Shown: in pieces, positions 12,423-14,541 of the stretch
Layout of the letters: each line of letters opens with the position of its first letter
Position numbering within the stretch: position 1 is the stretch's first letter
Assembly (NCBI GenBank): GCA_937863905.1
Contig: CALMHV010000052.1
Coordinates: 1-14,541, forward strand
Origin: an uncultured Bacillota bacterium
GTDB taxonomy: Bacteria > Bacillota > Sulfobacillia > UBA995 > UBA9673
Direction: 5' to 3'
DNA length: 14,541 nucleotides
Position numbers and translations under genes: made by a program
The notes under the pieces: generated by a model
Told to the model about the DNA's origin: nothing
The model's input: only the letters and a program-made list of their open reading frames with translations
Databases searched by the model: none

Positions 12423-13086
12423 CCGGAACGCCGCCACCCAACTCAAGAAGGACGGCCCTCGCGTTGTTCACCAAGTGGCGGTCGGCCACATCGAGAAGCG
12501 TGTCCCGGTCGCGCCTTCTGAGCGCGGCCAGTATCTCCATTTGCTCAGACATGGCGACCGTAGCCCGCGCCTCGCTGGCCATCCGCCTGCCTTGGGGGTA
12601 GTACTGGGACAGGCCCTCGATGCACTCCCAGAGTTTGGGCAGACCGCAAGCGCCGTAGAGTTCGCGATGATAGCGCGCGTCCAGGGCGGTGGCCTCCGCC
12701 AGGCGCCCCGAATGCGCCAGCCTGAGGCCGGCGGTCAGAAGGCGTTCCAGAGACTCGATATTGGCAACCGTAATCCGCTCGACGATGATCTGCATGCCCG
12801 CCCGGACTAGAATCCGGGCGGTAGCCAGCGCTTGCTCCACTTCCTCCAGGGTCGGGCGCCGGACAGCCGCGCCGCGGCGAGGCCTGTACTCCACCAGGCC
12901 TTCCTCGGCCAAGCGCTGGAGCGCCTCCCTTACCGGGATGCGGCTCACGCCAAGTCGGTCGGCCAGTTCAGCCTGGATAAGGCGCTGGCCCGGCTTGAGT
13001 TCTCCGGTGTGAATAGCCTGGCGAAGCTGGTCGCAAACGACCTGGGAGAGCGGCCGGTAGTGGGTGACCGAAAGACACGAACCCAC
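12403..13086 (-). CDS. GntR-family regulator with FCD (FadR-type) ligand domain
   Basis: This is a DNA-binding repressor or activator that usually senses small organic acids and controls its neighbours. Of 227 residues, about 10-77 are the winged helix: PLSQVVCDQLRQAIHTGELKPGQRL, then the helix-turn-helix ELADRLGVSRIPVREALQRLAEEGLV, and the wing EYRPRRGAAV. The C-terminal all-helical FCD domain shows D136 and H140 (LDARYHREL) and H204, which are metal ligands in relatives. The third usual histidine, in the E-H-x-x-I-L motif, is Q182 here. Start: GTG 13086 with AAAGGGAGG nine bases upstream. It precedes and overlaps the hydroxyacid dehydrogenase and follows the flavoprotein gene by 117 bases, so a hydroxyacid or dicarboxylate effector is plausible by context only. 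Confidence 0.88.
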   Translation of the reverse strand: MGSCLSVTHYRPLSQVVCDQLRQAIHTGELKPGQRLIQAELADRLGVSRIPVREALQRLAEEGLVEYRPRRGAAVRRPTLEEVEQALATARILVRAGMQIIVERITVANIESLERLLTAGLRLAHSGRLAEATALDARYHRELYGACGLPKLWECIEGLSQYYPQGRRMASEARATVAMSEQMEILAALRRRDRDTLLDVADRHLVNNARAVLLELGGGVPDDRAAG

Positions 13087-13168
13087 GGTTCGAGGCCTCC
13101 CTTTACGCGTCTCCCCTCGGCCTGGGGCGCAAGGGCGACGGAAGTACGCGCCATCCTTTCCACATAGC

Positions 13169-13181
13169 GGAACGCGTTTCC
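13169..13181. promoter_or_regulatory. Imperfect inverted repeat upstream of the GntR gene, possible operator
   Basis: GGAA-CGCG-TTTCC lies in the 117-base gap upstream of the GntR gene, where an autoregulatory site would be expected. It does not match the TnGT-n3-ACnA style of characterised FCD-type operators, so the link to the regulator is a guess. Nothing resembling a good -35/-10 pair or a T-tailed terminator is seen elsewhere in 13087-13203. Confidence 0.2.
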
Positions 13182-13203
13182 TGCCCTTAGCCTGGAGAAG
13201 GAC

Positions 13204-14541
13204 TTAGGGGCCCATCAACTCCAGCCCCTGACTCGTATCCAGACTCATCTCGCCCGACAGGAGCTTCACGCGCACATGCCTGAGCCACTCGGCGTCATCC
13301 CGGTCGGGGAAATCGGAACGGTAGTGGACGCCGCGGCTTTCCTTGCGGTACCGCGCGGAGCGGGCGATGGCTTCGCCCACGAGGAGCAGGTTCAGGGTCT
13401 TCAGGGCGGACCGGACATCCCCGCCGTCACCGAGATCGGCGGCCAGGGGCAACGACCGCTTGATCTTGTTGATGGCCGATTGGGCGGCGTCGAGACCTTC
13501 CCGGGTCCGGACCAGCGCCGCGTGGCGCCACATGACCCGGCGGATGCGGCTCGTCGTCTCCTCCGGCGTCAGACTCCCCGGCGACGCCGGTTCCAGGAAA
13601 GACATGGTGCGGCGGACCCGCTCCCGGGCCTGCCGTTCGAGATCCCCGACCGCCGGACGGACGGCCGCGTTGGCGCCCGTGGAGGCCACCGCCAGGAGGC
13701 CCGCTCGCCGACCCAGGACGGCCGCTTCGGTCAGGCCGTTGCCGCTGGCGCGGTCAGCGCCGTGCGTCCCCGCAGCGGCCTCACCGGCCACGAATAGCCC
13801 CTGGACGCGAGTCTGGCCGTGGTCGCCGCAGACTACGCCCCCGATAGTGTGGTGGGCGGCCGGAACTACGGGCAGCGGGTCTTTCGCTGCGCGCTGACGG
13901 GCGGCGCCTGCTCCGGCCGACGACCGGGAAATGAGTTCGAGGGACAGGTCGGACTCCTCGTCGGGTCGCACCATCTCCTCGTAGACGCGCCGGGCCACCA
14001 GGGCCGGGGCACCCTGGCCACCGGCCAGGGCCGAGAGCCCGACCTTCTCGGTAATATCGGGCCCACCCCGGACAAGCAGGCGCGCCCGAGCGAGATCCCG
14101 AAGGGGAAGCAGGCCGCAGACCGGGGTCTCGGCGACGGTGAGAGGCCAAAACTGCACGAACTCCATGTCGGCCAAGACGGCGCCCGCTCGAAAGGCCATG
14201 GCCAGCGAGTCTCCCGTGGCGTCGGGGGAGTTATCGGTCCAGAGGTAGGCCCCAGCCGCCCCTCCGGCGGCCAGGATTACCGCCCGGGCCGAGATGGCCA
14301 GCCAGTCGTTCTTTCGGGCGTCGAAGGCCAAGAGGCCGCTGACGGAGCCGTCCATGGCCTGGAGGAGTTCCCAGCCGAAGGCCTCGATAATCCGAACTTC
14401 CGCCGTCGCGGCGGCCGTCAGGAGGCCCCCGACAAGCCTCTCGCCAGGCCTCTGTCCATCCGGGGCGACCCGGAAGCCTGTCTCGGTCGGCTCGACTTCC
14501 ACGCCGGCCTTCCGCACCCGTCCGTAGACCGAGGCGGCATC
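13204..14541 (-). CDS. FAD-dependent oxidoreductase, fumarate reductase/L-aspartate oxidase family, 5' end outside window
   Basis: The reading frame is open to the right edge (the last in-frame residues before it read D-A-A-S-V-Y-G-R), so the N-terminal FAD Rossmann motif lies outside the window; about 445 residues are seen. The family signatures present are ARAVILAAGGAAG, a capping domain, MEFVQFWP, HHTIGGVVCG, the FAD site GLFVAGEAAAGTHGADRASGNGLTEAAVLGRRAG, and the C-terminal helical domain with YRKESRGVHYRSDFPDRDD. The usual QFHPT, whose histidine contacts the dicarboxylate in fumarate reductases and L-aspartate oxidases, reads QFWPL (tryptophan codon 14146-14148). The substrate is therefore probably different. 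NadB is less likely because nadA and nadC are not beside it. It is followed by the GntR regulator on the same strand. Confidence 0.85.
   Translation of the reverse strand, partial: DAASVYGRVRKAGVEVEPTETGFRVAPDGQRPGERLVGGLLTAAATAEVRIIEAFGWELLQAMDGSVSGLLAFDARKNDWLAISARAVILAAGGAAGAYLWTDNSPDATGDSLAMAFRAGAVLADMEFVQFWPLTVAETPVCGLLPLRDLARARLLVRGGPDITEKVGLSALAGGQGAPALVARRVYEEMVRPDEESDLSLELISRSSAGAGAARQRAAKDPLPVVPAAHHTIGGVVCGDHGQTRVQGLFVAGEAAAGTHGADRASGNGLTEAAVLGRRAGLLAVASTGANAAVRPAVGDLERQARERVRRTMSFLEPASPGSLTPEETTSRIRRVMWRHAALVRTREGLDAAQSAINKIKRSLPLAADLGDGGDVRSALKTLNLLLVGEAIARSARYRKESRGVHYRSDFPDRDDAEWLRHVRVKLLSGEMSLDTSQGLELMGP

Noticed and set aside
1..14541. CRISPR array, insertion sequence, tRNA, rRNA, phage or toxin-antitoxin genes
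   Set aside because: No direct-repeat array, transposase motif, cloverleaf or rRNA-like stretch was found on either strand by reading; all sizeable frames are accounted for by the listed genes or their shadows.

Overview
The window is about two-thirds G+C and densely coded. Bacillithiol ligase BshC, a YhaM-type exoribonuclease, two ECF-transporter S components and a tetrahydrofolate riboswitch all point to a high-GC member of the Bacillota (Firmicutes), of the Symbiobacterium/Thermaerobacter/Limnochorda kind. Exact placement is inference. No rRNA, tRNA, CRISPR array, insertion sequence or phage gene is visible. Every gap between genes is under 300 bases.

Left block, minus strand, read right to left: a TSUP (TauE/SafE) membrane permease and its small DUF1634 partner (6015-4738), then an RNA-related run of yhaM, rsmD and a CLP1-like 5'-OH polynucleotide kinase (4681-1898), then bshC (1866-178). 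The first bases of a further gene start from TTG at position 22 behind a strong Shine-Dalgarno and a plausible promoter. Spacing is tight, and the kinase overlaps rsmD, so yhaM-rsmD-clp1-bshC looks like one operon.

Middle block, plus strand: an exported, C-terminally anchored M1-family (gluzincin) peptidase (6137-8386) diverges from the permease. A tetrahydrofolate riboswitch follows (8437-8563), with its expression platform, and controls the folate S component FolT, which starts at TTG 8629 rather than at the upstream end of the long open frame. A 10-bp stem at 9257-9285 separates FolT from a convergent second S component (NiaX-like, probably niacin).

Right block, minus strand: NiaX-like S component, a class III aminotransferase (GABA aminotransferase type), a D-2-hydroxyacid dehydrogenase whose start overlaps the end of a GntR/FCD regulator, and the C-terminal part of a fumarate-reductase/L-aspartate-oxidase-family flavoprotein that runs off the right edge. 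Dehydrogenase, regulator and flavoprotein could form a 2-hydroxyacid or dicarboxylate catabolic unit, but the substrate cannot be read from the sequence.

Most unusual points: the riboswitch has an extra hairpin segment and a legible ribosome-site switch; a CLP1 kinase (mainly archaeal/eukaryotic) sits between rRNA/RNA enzymes; and several enzymes lack a family-typical active-site residue (RsmD motif IV, the M1 GAMEN loop, the flavoprotein QFHP motif, one FCD metal ligand). I see no clear candidate for a wholly new multi-gene system.
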